DNA of 64,000 nt from Yoonia sp034652275 (GCF_034652275.1 NZ_JAXIWG010000001.1:1178001-1242000); one strand, 5' to 3'. Shown: positions 17,955-26,942, counted from the stretch's first letter. The notes: generated by a model not told the origin, from the sequence alone. Numbers and translations: made by a program.

Positions 17955-19281
17955 CCGCTTCCCCCCCTTGCGCCTGCGGATCGCGCTTTTGGCTTACGGG
18001 CTGGCGTGGTGGGTCCTGCTGCCTGTCGCAATCGTCTATCTGCGCCTGCGCGCCCGCAAAGACCCGCTTTATGCCGCTCATCTTGCCGAACGCTTTGGCC
18101 TTCTGCGCCCACAGGTGCGCAATCCCGTCTGGGTCCATGCCGTGTCCTTGGGCGAAATGCGCTCTGCCACGCCCCTGATCCGCGCGCTGCTGGCGCAGGG
18201 TGAATGCGTGCTGACCACCCATTTCACCCCCGCCGGTCGCCGTGAGGCCATGCGCGAATTTGCCGCCGAGATTGCGGCAGGTCATGTGCAGGTCGCGTGG
18301 GTGCCGTTCGACATGGGGCTGGCTTATGCCGCCTTCCTGCGCCGCTTTGCGCCAAAATACGGGCTGGTGATGGAGATCGAGATCTGGCCACGCATGATCA
18401 TGGCCTGTCGGGCGCGCGGCGTGCCGCTTTTCATGTGCAACGCGCAATATCCGCAGAAAAGTTTCGACAAGGACATGGCGGGCTGGGGGCTACGGGCGGC
18501 GCTGACGGCTGGGTTCGCGGGCGGCTTCGTGAAATCGGCCTTGCAGGCAGAACGCTTTGCCGCCGCAGGCCTGCGCAATATCCATCTCACAGGCGAGATG
18601 CGGTTCGACCAGCCGATCCCGCAAGCGCAGTTGCAGGCCGCCGCCCGCCTGCGCGAAAGGCTGGTGGCTGGCCGCCCCGCCTTTACCCTCACCAGCGTCG
18701 TGGCGGGCGAGGATGCGGTCTATATCGACATGATCCGGCAAGTGCCGGGGGCGTTCTTTGTCTATGTGCCCCGCGCGCCCGAACGCTTTGACGAGGTGGC
18801 GGGGATGCTGCGCGCTGCGGGCTTGCGCTTTGCCCGGCGGTCGGAGGTGCTGGACGCAGCCCTTGGGGCGACCGACTTGCCACAGATAGACGTTTTGCTG
18901 GGCGACAGCATGGGCGAGATGTATTTCTACCTTGCGCTCTGCGACCGCGCCATCGTCGGCGGCGGGTTTGTGACCAAAGGCGCGCATAACATCATCGAAC
19001 CGCTGGCCCTGCGCAGACCTGTCATCGTCGGCCCGCATATCTGGACCATCGAATATCCCGCGCAAGAGGCGATTGCGGCAGGCGTCTGTCACCATGTGCA
19101 GACCGAGGCCGAGCTGCTGGAAGCGGTGCAAGCGCCCATGACCGTGAGCGACGACCAGATCGCGGGCTTTTATGCGGATCATGCGGGCGCGGTTGCGCGC
19201 ACGCTGACTGCCCTGCCGCGGGCCTTGGCGGGTCTGCCTGCGCCTTGCGGCGCAGTTGAGGCCTCCGGCGGGGATATTTAG
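17947..19281 (+). CDS. waaA: Kdo transferase (WaaA-like), copy 2
   Basis: This 444-residue GT30 protein has a clear N-terminal membrane anchor (IALLAYGLAWWVLLPVAIVY), then AERFGLLRP with the catalytic Glu, VHAVSLGEMRSA, MEIEIWPRMI and GGGFVTKGAHNIIEPLAL. The last block departs from the usual GGHNxLE, and the GP-x-x-x-NF motif is replaced by GPHIWTIEYP. It is only weakly similar to copy 1, so they are not a recent duplication. The final codons and stop (EASGGDI) are made by a dispersed repeat element. I give the waaA symbol because of the anchor, but either copy could be the main Kdo transferase. Confidence 0.8.
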   Translation: MTDRFPPLRLRIALLAYGLAWWVLLPVAIVYLRLRARKDPLYAAHLAERFGLLRPQVRNPVWVHAVSLGEMRSATPLIRALLAQGECVLTTHFTPAGRREAMREFAAEIAAGHVQVAWVPFDMGLAYAAFLRRFAPKYGLVMEIEIWPRMIMACRARGVPLFMCNAQYPQKSFDKDMAGWGLRAALTAGFAGGFVKSALQAERFAAAGLRNIHLTGEMRFDQPIPQAQLQAAARLRERLVAGRPAFTLTSVVAGEDAVYIDMIRQVPGAFFVYVPRAPERFDEVAGMLRAAGLRFARRSEVLDAALGATDLPQIDVLLGDSMGEMYFYLALCDRAIVGGGFVTKGAHNIIEPLALRRPVIVGPHIWTIEYPAQEAIAAGVCHHVQTEAELLEAVQAPMTVSDDQIAGFYADHAGAVARTLTALPRALAGLPAPCGAVEASGGDI

Positions 19282-19293
19282 GCTCGGAAGATG
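19261..19293 (+). repeat. dispersed convergent-junction element, type B
   Basis: GCCTCCGGCGGGGATATTTA continues into GGCTCGGAAGATG. It is preceded at 19239-19254 by a perfect hairpin (TGCGCC, loop TTGC, GGCGCA) inside the coding sequence. Within it, TAG at 19279-19281 ends waaA copy 2 and TTA at 19278-19280 (TAA on the other strand) ends the deacetylase-like gene. Confidence 0.8.
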
Positions 19294-20432
19294 CGGGATT
19301 TGAGTTGGGACACGCCGAAACGCACCGCGTCGTGGATCATGCCGTGGCGCGGGGTGTCGCGCAGCGTGGTCATCCAGTGGTCTTGCGGCTGCAACCTTTT
19401 GGGCGCGCCGTCCCAGCGCAGCGTGCGCAGCACACCTGCGGCATTGTCCGGCAGGCGGTCGGGGATCGCGTGATCGTTCAGCACGGCCCAGACCCCCGTC
19501 CAGAGCCGCCCGACCGACCACGGGTTATAGCCGCCACCGCCCAGCACCAGATAGCGCGGGGCGATGTCGCGCAGGGCGGCCACCACCGCCCAATGGGCGT
19601 TGTTCGACAGGCTCAGGCGCGATTGCGGGTCTTCCGTGACCGCATCGGCCCCACATTGCAGCACAATGGCATTGGGACGAAAGGCGGTCACTGCGGGCAG
19701 GATCAACTCTTGCAGGATCAGTGCCATATCGTCGTCATGCAGCCCCGCGGGCACGGGCAGGTTGAACACCTGTCCTGCCCCCTGATCGGTGATCGCGCCG
19801 GTGCGCGGCCAGCGGTTCGCCTCGTGCGTGGAGATCAACAGCGTATCGGGGTCCTGCGCAAAGGCATGTTCGACCCCGTCGGGGTGATGCGCGTCGATAT
19901 CGACGTAGGCCACGCGCTGCGCCCCGTTGCGCCGCAGCGACTGGATCGCCAGCACCGGATCGTTGAGATAGCAAAAGCCGTTCGCCCGGTCGGGCAGGCC
20001 GTGATGGGTGCCGCCTGCGGGCGAATAGATGATGCCGCCGTTCCTCAGCAACTCGCCCGCCAGCAGCGACCCGCCTGCCGCCGTCGCAGGACGGCGAAAC
20101 ATTTCGGAAAAAACCGGATTGGACGGCGTGCCGAGGCCGTGCAGCCTGCGGACCTCTTCTGTGACGGCTTGTGCCGCCTCTGCCGCCTGAAGTGCCGCAA
20201 GATAGGCGGGGGTGTGAAAACCCGTCAGGGCCGCGACCTTGGCGCGCGGGCTGGTGATGAATTGCGCAGGCGGCAGCCAGCCCAGCGCGCGGCTGAGGTC
20301 CATCACGGTCGACACACGCGGCACCCGCAACGGATGCCACGCGCCATAGGTCGAGCCGCGATAGATTTCCGCGCCGATAAATTGCGGCGGGGGGGTTGTC
20401 CGTGCTGTTGGTGGCGTCATAACGTCTTGCAT
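19278..20432 (-). CDS. histone deacetylase / acetoin utilisation AcuC-like amidohydrolase
   Basis: This 384-residue zinc amidohydrolase belongs to the arginase/deacetylase superfamily. Visible blocks are PAGGTHHGLPDRANGFCYLN (active-site His pair and GFCxxND), VAYVDIDAHHPDGVEHAF (zinc-binding Asp/His), and GGGGYNP near the end with the transition-state Tyr. Bacterial members deacetylate lysines on proteins such as acetyl-CoA synthetase, or small acetylated amines. The usual HHGDG is HHPDG here. An ATG at 20420 is an alternative start. It is divergent from the Nudix gene and converges on waaA copy 2. Confidence 0.85.
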   Translation of the reverse strand: MQDVMTPPTARTTPPPQFIGAEIYRGSTYGAWHPLRVPRVSTVMDLSRALGWLPPAQFITSPRAKVAALTGFHTPAYLAALQAAEAAQAVTEEVRRLHGLGTPSNPVFSEMFRRPATAAGGSLLAGELLRNGGIIYSPAGGTHHGLPDRANGFCYLNDPVLAIQSLRRNGAQRVAYVDIDAHHPDGVEHAFAQDPDTLLISTHEANRWPRTGAITDQGAGQVFNLPVPAGLHDDDMALILQELILPAVTAFRPNAIVLQCGADAVTEDPQSRLSLSNNAHWAVVAALRDIAPRYLVLGGGGYNPWSVGRLWTGVWAVLNDHAIPDRLPDNAAGVLRTLRWDGAPKRLQPQDHWMTTLRDTPRHGMIHDAVRFGVSQLKSRIFRA

Positions 20433-20465
20433 AGCCCGGATGTAACCCGGATTCAGATCGGAACC

Positions 20466-20936
20466 ATGGCCAACTTACCCGCGCAACAAATTCCGCTGAA
20501 ATTCGCGACCGGGCGCAAGACCGACGTGCGCGCGCAGTTTGCTGCGCTGTGCTGGCGGATCAAGAACGACCATGTGCAAATCTGTCTGGTGACCAGCCGC
20601 ACGCGGGGCCGCTGGATCCTGCCCAAAGGCTGGCCGATGCATAAACAGACCCCCGCCGCAGCCGCCGCGATGGAAGCCTATGAAGAGGCGGGGCTGCGCG
20701 GTGACGCGCTGGATGTCTGCCTTGGCATTTACAGCTATATCAAGCCATTGGGCAATGTGAACGCGCCCATCGTCGCGATGGTCTATCCGGTCCATGTCCA
20801 GCATGTGCTAAGCGACTGGCCCGAAAAGCACCAACGCCGCCGCAAATGGTTCAGCCCTGAAAAGGCAGCCAAGAAACTGGAAGAACCCGCGCTGAAAAAG
20901 ATCGTCGCGACCTTTGATCCCGCGCGTCTGCGCTGA
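20466..20936 (+). CDS. Nudix hydrolase (diphosphoinositol/diadenosine polyphosphate type)
   Basis: This 156-residue protein has the Nudix fold with the pattern LPKGWPMHKQTPAAAAAMEA followed by YEEAGL. This matches the alphaproteobacterial DIPP-like subgroup, in which the helix ends in EEAG and LPKGW precedes it. The first Glu of the classical box is replaced by Gln and the Arg-Glu pair by Met-Glu, while the metal-binding EE is kept. Substrate is unknown; Ap4A or diphosphoinositol-like compounds are family examples. The ATG at 20466 starts exactly where similarity begins. Confidence 0.85.
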   Translation: MANLPAQQIPLKFATGRKTDVRAQFAALCWRIKNDHVQICLVTSRTRGRWILPKGWPMHKQTPAAAAAMEAYEEAGLRGDALDVCLGIYSYIKPLGNVNAPIVAMVYPVHVQHVLSDWPEKHQRRRKWFSPEKAAKKLEEPALKKIVATFDPARLR

Positions 20937-20992
20937 CTTGCACCGCCGAGCAAAAAGCCTAACTGTGGTGAAACCTCACGCAACAGGCCAAG

Positions 20993-21388
20993 ATGATCCG
21001 ATTTCACCTCAAATGCGACCAGAACCACCAGTTCGAAAGCTGGTTTCAGTCGGGCGCCGCCTTTGACAAGCTGGTGGCGGCCAAGTTGGTGTCCTGCACC
21101 ACCTGCGGGTCGACGCTGGTTGGCAAAACGGTGATGGCGCCCGCGATTGCATCGGCGTCGGAGCCTGCGCCTGCCGAAAACCCCATTGCAGCCCTGCGCA
21201 AGAAAATCGAAAGCACCGCCGATTATGTCGGCACGGCCTTTGCCAAGGAAGCCCGGGCCATGCATGACGGCCTTGCCCCCGAACGCCCGATCTATGGCGA
21301 GGCGAACCTTGCCGAGGCGCGCAAGCTGGCCGAGGATGGCATCCCCGTTCTGCCGCTGCCATTTATTCCCGCCAAGAAAGCGAATTGA
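20993..21388 (+). CDS. DUF1178 family protein
   Basis: This 131-residue protein opens MIRFHLKCDQNHQFESWFQS, with a zinc-ribbon-like arrangement: one Cys in KCDQNH and a pair in SCTTCGST. The middle is Ala-rich and the C-terminus reads PIYGEANLAEARKLAEDGIP, the usual DUF1178 ending. The family is widespread in alphaproteobacteria and has no known function. Its stop overlaps the ATG of the next gene (TGATG). Confidence 0.88.
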   Translation: MIRFHLKCDQNHQFESWFQSGAAFDKLVAAKLVSCTTCGSTLVGKTVMAPAIASASEPAPAENPIAALRKKIESTADYVGTAFAKEARAMHDGLAPERPIYGEANLAEARKLAEDGIPVLPLPFIPAKKAN

Positions 21389-22035
21389 TGCAGGTTTTGA
21401 TTACAGGTGCCAGCCGTGGCATCGGCAAGGCTTTGGCCGACGGATATCGCGCCGCAGGTGCGGGCGTGATCGGCACGGGACGGGACGCAAGCGCGGGGCT
21501 GCACGCGCTTGACGTGACTGATCCTGCGGCGATCAAGGCGTTGGCCGCAACCGTCGGCGATCAGGCGATCGACCTGCTGGTCTGCAATGCGGGCGTCTAC
21601 GCCGACAAGGGCCAGTCGCTGGAACAGGGCTATCCGGCAGATATGTGGGCGGACGGGTTTGCCACCAATGTCACGGGCGTATTCCTGACCGTGCAGGCGT
21701 TCCTGCCGCATCTGCGCCGTGCGAAGGCGGGCAAAATCGCGATTATTTCGTCACAGATGGCGTCGCATACGCGTGCGCCGGGCGGCAGCTATATCTACCG
21801 CGCGAGCAAGGCCGCAGCGCTGAACCTTGGGCGCAATCTGGCGACCGATCTGGCGCCTGAAGGGATCAGCGTCGGCATCTATCATCCGGGCTGGGTGCGT
21901 ACCGATATGGGCGGCTCTGCCGCCGACATCAGTGTGGAGGACAGCGCTGCTGGTCTGATGGCGCGGTTTGCCGCCCTTGGCCCTGCGACAACAGGCTGTC
22001 TCGAAACGTGGGACGGGCGCGTGCATCCTTACTAA
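21388..22035 (+). CDS. short-chain dehydrogenase/reductase
   Basis: This 215-residue SDR has the cofactor motif TGASRGIG at the N-terminus, CNAG in the central strand and the catalytic YRASK preceded by Ser in IISSQMAS. It resembles the CsgA-like subgroup by its short length and the PGWVRTDMGG motif. The family reduces or oxidises carbonyl/hydroxyl groups with NAD(P); substrate unknown. The start is the ATG sharing its A with the stop of the DUF1178 gene, indicating coupling. Confidence 0.9.
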   Translation: MQVLITGASRGIGKALADGYRAAGAGVIGTGRDASAGLHALDVTDPAAIKALAATVGDQAIDLLVCNAGVYADKGQSLEQGYPADMWADGFATNVTGVFLTVQAFLPHLRRAKAGKIAIISSQMASHTRAPGGSYIYRASKAAALNLGRNLATDLAPEGISVGIYHPGWVRTDMGGSAADISVEDSAAGLMARFAALGPATTGCLETWDGRVHPY

Positions 22036-22104
22036 GCATTTGCGCTTTGCCTGCCGCCCCAGTAAACGGGCGCGGATGAAAAGCCACGCTTGCAAGGAAA
22101 ATCC

Positions 22105-23343
22105 ATGCCGACGTTAGTGATGAAATTTGGTGGCACCTCGGTGGCCAACCTCGACCGGATCGCGCGCGCGGCCAAGCGCGTCTCCCTCGAGGTTGCCAAC
22201 GGCTATGACGTGATCGTCATCGTGTCGGCCATGTCCGGCAAGACCAATGAACTGGTGGGCTGGGTCAGCGAAACCTCGCCGCTGTATGATGCGCGCGAAT
22301 ATGATGCAATCGTGTCATCGGGCGAAAATGTCACGGCCGGGCTGATGGCCTTGCGCCTGCAAGAGATGGATATTCCCGCGCGCAGCTGGCAAGGCTGGCA
22401 GGTGCCCGTCATCACCACAGACGCGCACGCCAGCGCCCGGATCGAGGATATCCCGACCAAGAATATCAATGCCAAATTCGGCGAAGGCATGAAGGTCGCC
22501 GTCGTGGCAGGGTTTCAGGGCGTCAGCCCCGCTGGCCGGATCACCACGCTGGGGCGTGGCGGGTCTGACACCACCGCTGTCGCCTTTGCCGCGGCTTTCG
22601 GCGCGGAACGCTGCGATATCTATACCGACGTGGACGGGGTCTATACCACCGACCCGCGGATCACGTCCAAGGCGCGCAAGCTGGATAAAATCTCGTTCGA
22701 GGAAATGCTGGAACTCGCCTCGCTCGGGGCCAAGGTGCTGCAAACACGCTCAGTCGAACTGGCGATGCGCTACAAGGTGCGCCTGCGGGTGCTTTCATCA
22801 TTCGAGGAACCATCGGACAGCGCCGGAACGCTGGTCTGCGATGAGGAGGAAATCATGGAATCCAATGTTGTGGCCGGTGTCGCCTATTCCCGCGACGAGG
22901 CGAAAATGACCCTGATCTCGGTTGCGGACCGCCCCGGGATCGCAGCAGCGATCTTTGGCCCGCTGTCGGATGCGGGTGTGAACGTCGATATGATCGTGCA
23001 GAACATTTCCGAGGAAGGCCGCACCGACATGACCTTTTCCTGCCCCAAGGATCAGGTGCTGCGCGCGGAAAAGGCGATGCAGGATGCTAAGGCATCGGGT
23101 GCGATCAATTTCCACGACCTGGTCGCGGACGAAGGTGTCGCCAAGGTCAGCGTCGTCGGCATCGGGATGCGCAGCCATACGGGTGTCGCCGCCAAGATGT
23201 TCAAGGTTCTCTCGGCAGAGGGGATCAACATCAAGGTCATTACAACTTCCGAGATCAAGATTTCTGTGCTGATCGACAGGAAATACATGGAACTTGCCGT
23301 GCAGGCCCTGCATGATGCCTTCGAATTGGACAAGGCCGGCTGA
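22105..23343 (+). CDS. lysC: aspartate kinase
   Basis: This 412-residue enzyme phosphorylates aspartate, the first step to lysine, threonine, methionine and diaminopimelate. KFGGTS at residues 7-12 is the signature, and VVAGFQGVSPAGRITTLGRG and YTDVDGVYTTDPR belong to the kinase domain. Two ACT domains follow from about residue 265 and contain the allosteric site. AAGGAAAATCC before 22105 supports the start. ptsP follows by 36 bp, an arrangement common in alphaproteobacteria. thrC at 32.5-33.9 kb uses the product downstream. Confidence 0.95.
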   Translation: MPTLVMKFGGTSVANLDRIARAAKRVSLEVANGYDVIVIVSAMSGKTNELVGWVSETSPLYDAREYDAIVSSGENVTAGLMALRLQEMDIPARSWQGWQVPVITTDAHASARIEDIPTKNINAKFGEGMKVAVVAGFQGVSPAGRITTLGRGGSDTTAVAFAAAFGAERCDIYTDVDGVYTTDPRITSKARKLDKISFEEMLELASLGAKVLQTRSVELAMRYKVRLRVLSSFEEPSDSAGTLVCDEEEIMESNVVAGVAYSRDEAKMTLISVADRPGIAAAIFGPLSDAGVNVDMIVQNISEEGRTDMTFSCPKDQVLRAEKAMQDAKASGAINFHDLVADEGVAKVSVVGIGMRSHTGVAAKMFKVLSAEGINIKVITTSEIKISVLIDRKYMELAVQALHDAFELDKAG

Positions 23344-23379
23344 TCCCGTCAGGATCGGTCCGCTGATATCGGGGGACCA

Positions 23380-25620
23380 ATGCCGGAACGGTTGGAAAGC
23401 GAGAGCCGCAAGCTGCTGGGCCGTCTGCGCGAGGCTTTGGCCAGCAACAGCGAAGGTCAGGCACGGCTGAACCGTGTGGTGGACCTGATCGCGTCCTCGA
23501 TGCAGGCCGAGGTCTGCTCGATCTACCTGTTCCGAGATCCCGAGACGCTGGAGCTGTGCGCGACCCAAGGCCTTGAGCAGGATTCGGTCCACCAGACACG
23601 GATGCGCCTTGGTGAAGGTCTGGTCGGGCGCGCGGCCAAGTCCGGCAATATCGTCAACACGGCCAATGCGCCCGCCGAAAAGGGGTTTCGCTACATGCCC
23701 GAGACGGGCGAGGAGCGGTACTCGTCCTTCTGCGGTGTGCCGATCCAGCGCTTGGGCGACGTGCTGGGCGTGCTGGTAGTGCAGACCAAGACCGAACGGG
23801 TGATGACCCCCGACGAGGTTTACGCCCTTGAAATCGTGGCCATGGTGATCGCCGAGATGACCGAACTCGGTGCGTTTGTGGGCGAAGGGGCGGCCTTGTC
23901 GGCGCTGCACCAGAAACCCGTACTGTTGCGCGGGTCCGTGGCGCAGGAAGGCACCAGCGCGGGCCGCGTCTATCTGCATGAACCCCGCGTGGTCGTGACC
24001 AACCCGATCTCGGACGATCCCGAAAAGGAAAAGATCCGGCTGAACGAGGCCGTCGAGACGCTGCGCAAATCGGTCGACAGCATGATGGTCGGCGCGCGGT
24101 CGGTCGACCCCGAACAGTTGCAGGTGCTCGAAGCGTACCGCATGTTCGCCAATTCCAGCAGCTGGATGCGCCGGATGCAGGACGATGTGCAAAGCGGGCT
24201 ATCCGCTGAAGCCGCTGTCGAAAAGGAACAGTCGCTGGCGCGCGCGCGGCTGTCCCGCTCGCCCGATCCTTACCTGCGCGAACGGCTGCATGATCTGGAC
24301 GATCTGTCGAACCGCCTGCTGCGCATCCTGACGGGTCAGGGCGAAGACCGCAGCGACATGCCCGACGATCCGATCCTTGTGGCGCGCAATATCGGGCCGG
24401 GTGAATTGCTGGAATACGGCAAGAAACTGCGCGGCATCGTTCTGGAAGAAGGCAGCGTTGGCAGCCATGCCACCATTGTCGCGCGCGCCTGGGCGATCCC
24501 GCTGGTCATCAACGCCAAGGGTGTCACGCGCGAGGCGCTGAACGGCGATATCATCCTCGTCGATGGCGATCAGGGCATCGCGCATCTGCGCCCCGACGAC
24601 ACCGTGCAGGCCGCGTTCCGCGACAAGATCGAGATGCAGGCGCGTGCGCAGGAACGCTACGCCTCGATCCGTGACCTGCCCGCGCAGACGCGCTGCGGGT
24701 CGGTGGTATCGTTGCAGATGAACGCAGGGCTGATTGCTGACCTGCCGTCGCTGGCGGGGTCGGGTGCCGAAGGTGTGGGCCTGTTCCGCACCGAATTGCA
24801 GTTCCTGATCCGCAACCAGATGCCGCAACGGGGTGAACTGTCGGCCCTATATGACCGCGTGCTAAATGCAGCGGGAGGCAAGCGGGTGGCGTTCCGCACG
24901 CTTGATATCGGGTCGGACAAGGTGCTGCCCTATATGAAACCACAGGACGAACCCAACCCCGCGATGGGCTGGCGTGCGATCCGCGTGGGTCTTGATAAAC
25001 CGGGTGTGCTACGGATGCAGTTGCAGGCGCTGTTGCGCGGGGCGGCGGGGCGACCCCTAACGGTAATGTTCCCGTTCATCACGCAACTGGCCGAATTCCG
25101 CGCCGCCAAAGCCGAGATGGACAAGGCGCTCGACCGCGAATTGCGTCTTGGTCATCCGATCCCGTCCAAGATCGAGGTGGGCGCGATGCTGGAAACCCCA
25201 TCGCTTGCCTTTGCGCCGGATGTGTTTTTTGAAGAGGCCGATTTCATCAGCATCGGCGGCAACGATCTTAAGCAGTTCTTCTTTGCCGCCGACCGCGAAA
25301 ACGAACTGGTGCGGCGGCGCTACGACACGCTTGATGTCAGCTTTCTGTCGTTCCTTGAGCATGTGATCAAACGCTGCGATGCGGCGGGCACGCCGCTGTC
25401 TTTCTGCGGCGAGGATGCAGGCCGTCCCGTGGAAGCCTTGTGTTTTGCAGCCCTCGGCCTGCGCACCCTGTCGATGCGTCCCGCCTCGGTCGGTCCGGTC
25501 AAGCACCTGCTGCGCCGCGTCGATCTGAACGAGGTCAAATCCGTGATGGATGCTGCCATTGCCAACGGCGATCAATCGGTGCGGCGTGCCGTATCCGACT
25601 GGCTGGTCTATCAGGTCTGA
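23380..25620 (+). CDS. ptsP: phosphoenolpyruvate-protein phosphotransferase, nitrogen PTS enzyme I (EI-Ntr)
   Basis: This 746-residue protein starts the nitrogen-related phosphorelay by passing phosphate from PEP to NPr. An N-terminal GAF domain (about 20-165, SIYLFRDPETLELCATQGL) is the glutamine/2-oxoglutarate sensing region. The EI phospho-His domain follows, with the acceptor His363 in GSHATIVARAWAIP. The C-terminal TIM barrel binds PEP (GVGLFRTELQFL, SIGGNDLKQF, and CGEDAG). Neither NPr nor EIIA-Ntr lies in this window. The end overlaps the convergent EcsC gene by ten bases. Confidence 0.95.
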   Translation: MPERLESESRKLLGRLREALASNSEGQARLNRVVDLIASSMQAEVCSIYLFRDPETLELCATQGLEQDSVHQTRMRLGEGLVGRAAKSGNIVNTANAPAEKGFRYMPETGEERYSSFCGVPIQRLGDVLGVLVVQTKTERVMTPDEVYALEIVAMVIAEMTELGAFVGEGAALSALHQKPVLLRGSVAQEGTSAGRVYLHEPRVVVTNPISDDPEKEKIRLNEAVETLRKSVDSMMVGARSVDPEQLQVLEAYRMFANSSSWMRRMQDDVQSGLSAEAAVEKEQSLARARLSRSPDPYLRERLHDLDDLSNRLLRILTGQGEDRSDMPDDPILVARNIGPGELLEYGKKLRGIVLEEGSVGSHATIVARAWAIPLVINAKGVTREALNGDIILVDGDQGIAHLRPDDTVQAAFRDKIEMQARAQERYASIRDLPAQTRCGSVVSLQMNAGLIADLPSLAGSGAEGVGLFRTELQFLIRNQMPQRGELSALYDRVLNAAGGKRVAFRTLDIGSDKVLPYMKPQDEPNPAMGWRAIRVGLDKPGVLRMQLQALLRGAAGRPLTVMFPFITQLAEFRAAKAEMDKALDRELRLGHPIPSKIEVGAMLETPSLAFAPDVFFEEADFISIGGNDLKQFFFAADRENELVRRRYDTLDVSFLSFLEHVIKRCDAAGTPLSFCGEDAGRPVEALCFAALGLRTLSMRPASVGPVKHLLRRVDLNEVKSVMDAAIANGDQSVRRAVSDWLVYQV

Positions 25621-26411
25621 GGCAGGCGCTGCGCTGCCAACTGGCGGTGGAATTCATCCAGCACCGCCGCATCGCCATGCTCGCGCACCAGCTGGCGCAG
25701 CCCGAAATGCACATGCGCAAGGGCCACATAGTAATCCACAAAGGCGTAGTTAGTCCCTGCCCCCGCCACAGCGCCCAGCACAGGCACTGTCTGGGATGCC
25801 AGCTTCTGCGACAGCACGGCCGCGAATTTCGGCGCGACACGGCTGATCAGCGTGTTGACCGCCGCCCCCGACAGGCTAAGCCGCGCGCCGATAAAGGCCG
25901 TATCGACCCCGTCATCGGCGCTGCCCGGCCCGCCTGATCCGAAAACCGCCAGACATTCCATGCGCGTTTCATCCGATGTCGGGTCCTCGCCGTATTCGGC
26001 GGCGACATGCAGCACCGCGCGAAAGATCAGCGTTGTGGCCACAGGCAGTTCCGCCAGCGCCGAGGGCAACCCGCCAAAGCCGCCGATAGCACCGGACACC
26101 GTGCCGATGATCCGGTGGCTCTGGTCCGATCCGAACCGCTGACCGATCCCGCCGCGCGAGCGTGCGGCAATGTCGTAACTGCGGCGGAGAGCGTTGCGCG
26201 TCACCTCGTTCAACTGGTCGCGTAGCGGCTTGGGCAGCATCTTGAGCCCGTCCTCGACCTGTCCGCCGACAAAATTGATCGCTTTCATCAGCACGCCATT
26301 GGCCTTGCGCTGGCGCAGCGCCAAGGCCGCTATACGCGCGCGCGCGTCGTCGTTCAGCGGTGCTGGCACCGAGACAGGGATGGGATCATGCGGAACGGTT
26401 TTGTTGTCCAT
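25611..26411 (-). CDS. EcsC family protein
   Basis: This 266-residue protein matches the EcsC family: a helical N-terminal third (MKAINFVGGQVEDGLKMLPK), Gly/Ala-rich amphipathic stretches (IGGFGGLPSALAELPVATTL, GAVAGAGTNYAFVDYY) and a C-terminal helix. The family is named after a gene of the Bacillus ecs operon; its function is not known. I chose the ATG at 26411; a TTG at 26420 is open too. It is followed by the GNAT gene on the same strand and converges on ptsP. Confidence 0.83.
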   Translation of the reverse strand: MDNKTVPHDPIPVSVPAPLNDDARARIAALALRQRKANGVLMKAINFVGGQVEDGLKMLPKPLRDQLNEVTRNALRRSYDIAARSRGGIGQRFGSDQSHRIIGTVSGAIGGFGGLPSALAELPVATTLIFRAVLHVAAEYGEDPTSDETRMECLAVFGSGGPGSADDGVDTAFIGARLSLSGAAVNTLISRVAPKFAAVLSQKLASQTVPVLGAVAGAGTNYAFVDYYVALAHVHFGLRQLVREHGDAAVLDEFHRQLAAQRLPQT

Positions 26412-26426
26412 CCCTTTCAAATGGGA

Positions 26427-26942
26427 TCACTGCGGCAAAATGCAATCATCCGCCTTATGCACGGTCCCTTGTGTGCCATCCCATGCGTCAGGGCGCAGCG
26501 ACAGCCCCAGCACGCGGTCGGGATTCGTGGGCGGCGGCATGATAACACCGGGCAGATGCTGGAACCCGAAGCGGCTATAATAGGGCAGATCGCCCACGAG
26601 CAGGATGCGCGACCAGCCCGCCTTGCGCGCCACTTGCGTCACGCGGTAGATCAGCAGCCCTGCGATCCCTTCGCCCTGTCGCGTCGGATGGACCGCAACC
26701 GGGCCAAGCAGGACAACAGGCAGATCGCCCACATAACAAGGCCAACAGCGGATCACGCCTGCCAGCACGTTGTCGGGATCACGCGCCGTCCAGCACAGAT
26801 CGGCGATGGGGGAAACATCCTCGCGCAAGCGGTAGGACGACAGCGCCGTGCGGCCGGGTGAAAAGCACAGATCGTACAGCGCCTCGACTTCCCAGTAATC
26901 GGCGGCGGTCTCGATGGCCAGTGTGATGGAGGGTATTTGCAT
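26427..26942 (-). CDS. GNAT family N-acetyltransferase
   Basis: This 171-residue protein has the acetyl-CoA-binding motif A, LGPVAVHPTRQGEGIAGLLI, and the motif B region ILLVGDLPYYSRFGF. The YYxRFGF ending places it with the YhbS-like group of small GNATs. The acceptor substrate is unknown. The ATG at 26942 begins MQIPSITLAIE; the frame is open further but has no support. It is divergent from the flavin reductase gene, 71 bp away. Confidence 0.87.
   Translation of the reverse strand: MQIPSITLAIETAADYWEVEALYDLCFSPGRTALSSYRLREDVSPIADLCWTARDPDNVLAGVIRCWPCYVGDLPVVLLGPVAVHPTRQGEGIAGLLIYRVTQVARKAGWSRILLVGDLPYYSRFGFQHLPGVIMPPPTNPDRVLGLSLRPDAWDGTQGTVHKADDCILPQ

Noticed and set aside
22036..22104. 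Riboswitch or attenuator in the lysC leader
   Set aside because: Only about 70 bp lie between the SDR stop and lysC; I see no conserved lysine riboswitch core or leader peptide.
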